This document shows positions 63,999 to 64,000 of a stretch of 64,000 nt of DNA, one piece after another (the first letter of the stretch is position 1; each line of letters begins with the position of its first letter). Below the pieces are notes generated by a model. The model did not search any database and had not been told where the DNA came from. It saw only the letters and a list, made by a program, of their open reading frames with translations. Origin of the DNA: an uncultured Bacteroidia bacterium. Its GTDB lineage: Bacteria; Bacteroidota; Bacteroidia; Bacteroidales; F082. Made by a program: the position numbers and the translations under genes. Location: contig CACXUM010000019.1 in the NCBI GenBank assembly GCA_902770835.1, forward strand, positions 21,180 to 85,179, read 5' to 3'.

Positions 63999-64000
63999 TG

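Overview
The window comes from a member of the Bacteroidota, most likely the order Bacteroidales. Many genes are preceded by the Bacteroidetes -7 promoter element TAnnTTTG, and Shine-Dalgarno sequences are nearly absent. There are several type IX secretion (T9SS) cargo proteins with C-terminal sorting domains, a PorZ-like T9SS protein and a GldH-like lipoprotein. Other markers are a GH97 glycoside hydrolase, an UpxY-type antiterminator with Wzc/Wza capsule genes, and an alpha2-type glycyl-tRNA synthetase. Most genes look close to 50% GC. The defence block at 18046-21801, the left edge (1-977) and the right edge (63082-64000) are visibly more AT-rich.

Layout. 1-3474 holds a truncated lipoprotein gene, a small membrane protein, aspS and a hicAB toxin-antitoxin pair. 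3586-9669 holds a T9SS cargo protein, an Ig-like lipoprotein, a GT39-like membrane glycosyltransferase and an L,D-transpeptidase. 9673-14288 has two paralogous lipoproteins flanking a repeat-rich 1-kb stretch that contains a truncated copy of the 5' end of rlmN, then a small protein with a sortase-like tail preceded by a long structured leader. 14665-18006 is rlmN and a GH97 enzyme carrying heptanucleotide repeats. 18046-21801 is a compact four-gene defence locus: Septu (PtuA ATPase plus PtuB HNH nuclease) directly behind a second ATPase with a small putative PD-(D/E)XK nuclease, which I do not recognise as a named system. 21868-29131 is core metabolism and envelope: an MCC-type carboxylase subunit, ftsX, DUF3098, uppP, truB, queA, glyS. 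29311-39696 has an AAA ATPase, a cluster of T9SS cargo genes with a TPR regulator, and a second AAA ATPase. 39817-47664 holds a Nudix hydrolase, an omega-amidase-like protein, a RhuM/PLD-like fusion, tadA, a lipoprotein, an AraC-type regulator, a ClC channel, xth and tRNA-Arg(CCU). 47795-61458 holds porZ, recO, a coiled-coil membrane protein, upxY-wzc-wza, gldH, mrdA-rodA and dnaG. 61645-63081 is a third AAA ATPase, followed by about 900 bp of repeats and the end of genes running off the window.

Two themes stand out. First, three separate ATPases (29311, 39696, 61645) each sit directly behind a tandem set of gene-specific inverted repeats overlapping or abutting the -33 region, an architecture that suggests autoregulation by a shared principle with diverged specificity. 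Second, several small repeat families (a GTAGAGACG palindrome, a CTGAGCCTGTCGAAG element, a GTAGGGCTGCC palindrome, and TCAACTC heptamers) occur between genes; three of the four are also read in frame inside coding genes, giving extra peptide segments in T9SS cargo tails and in the GH97 enzyme.
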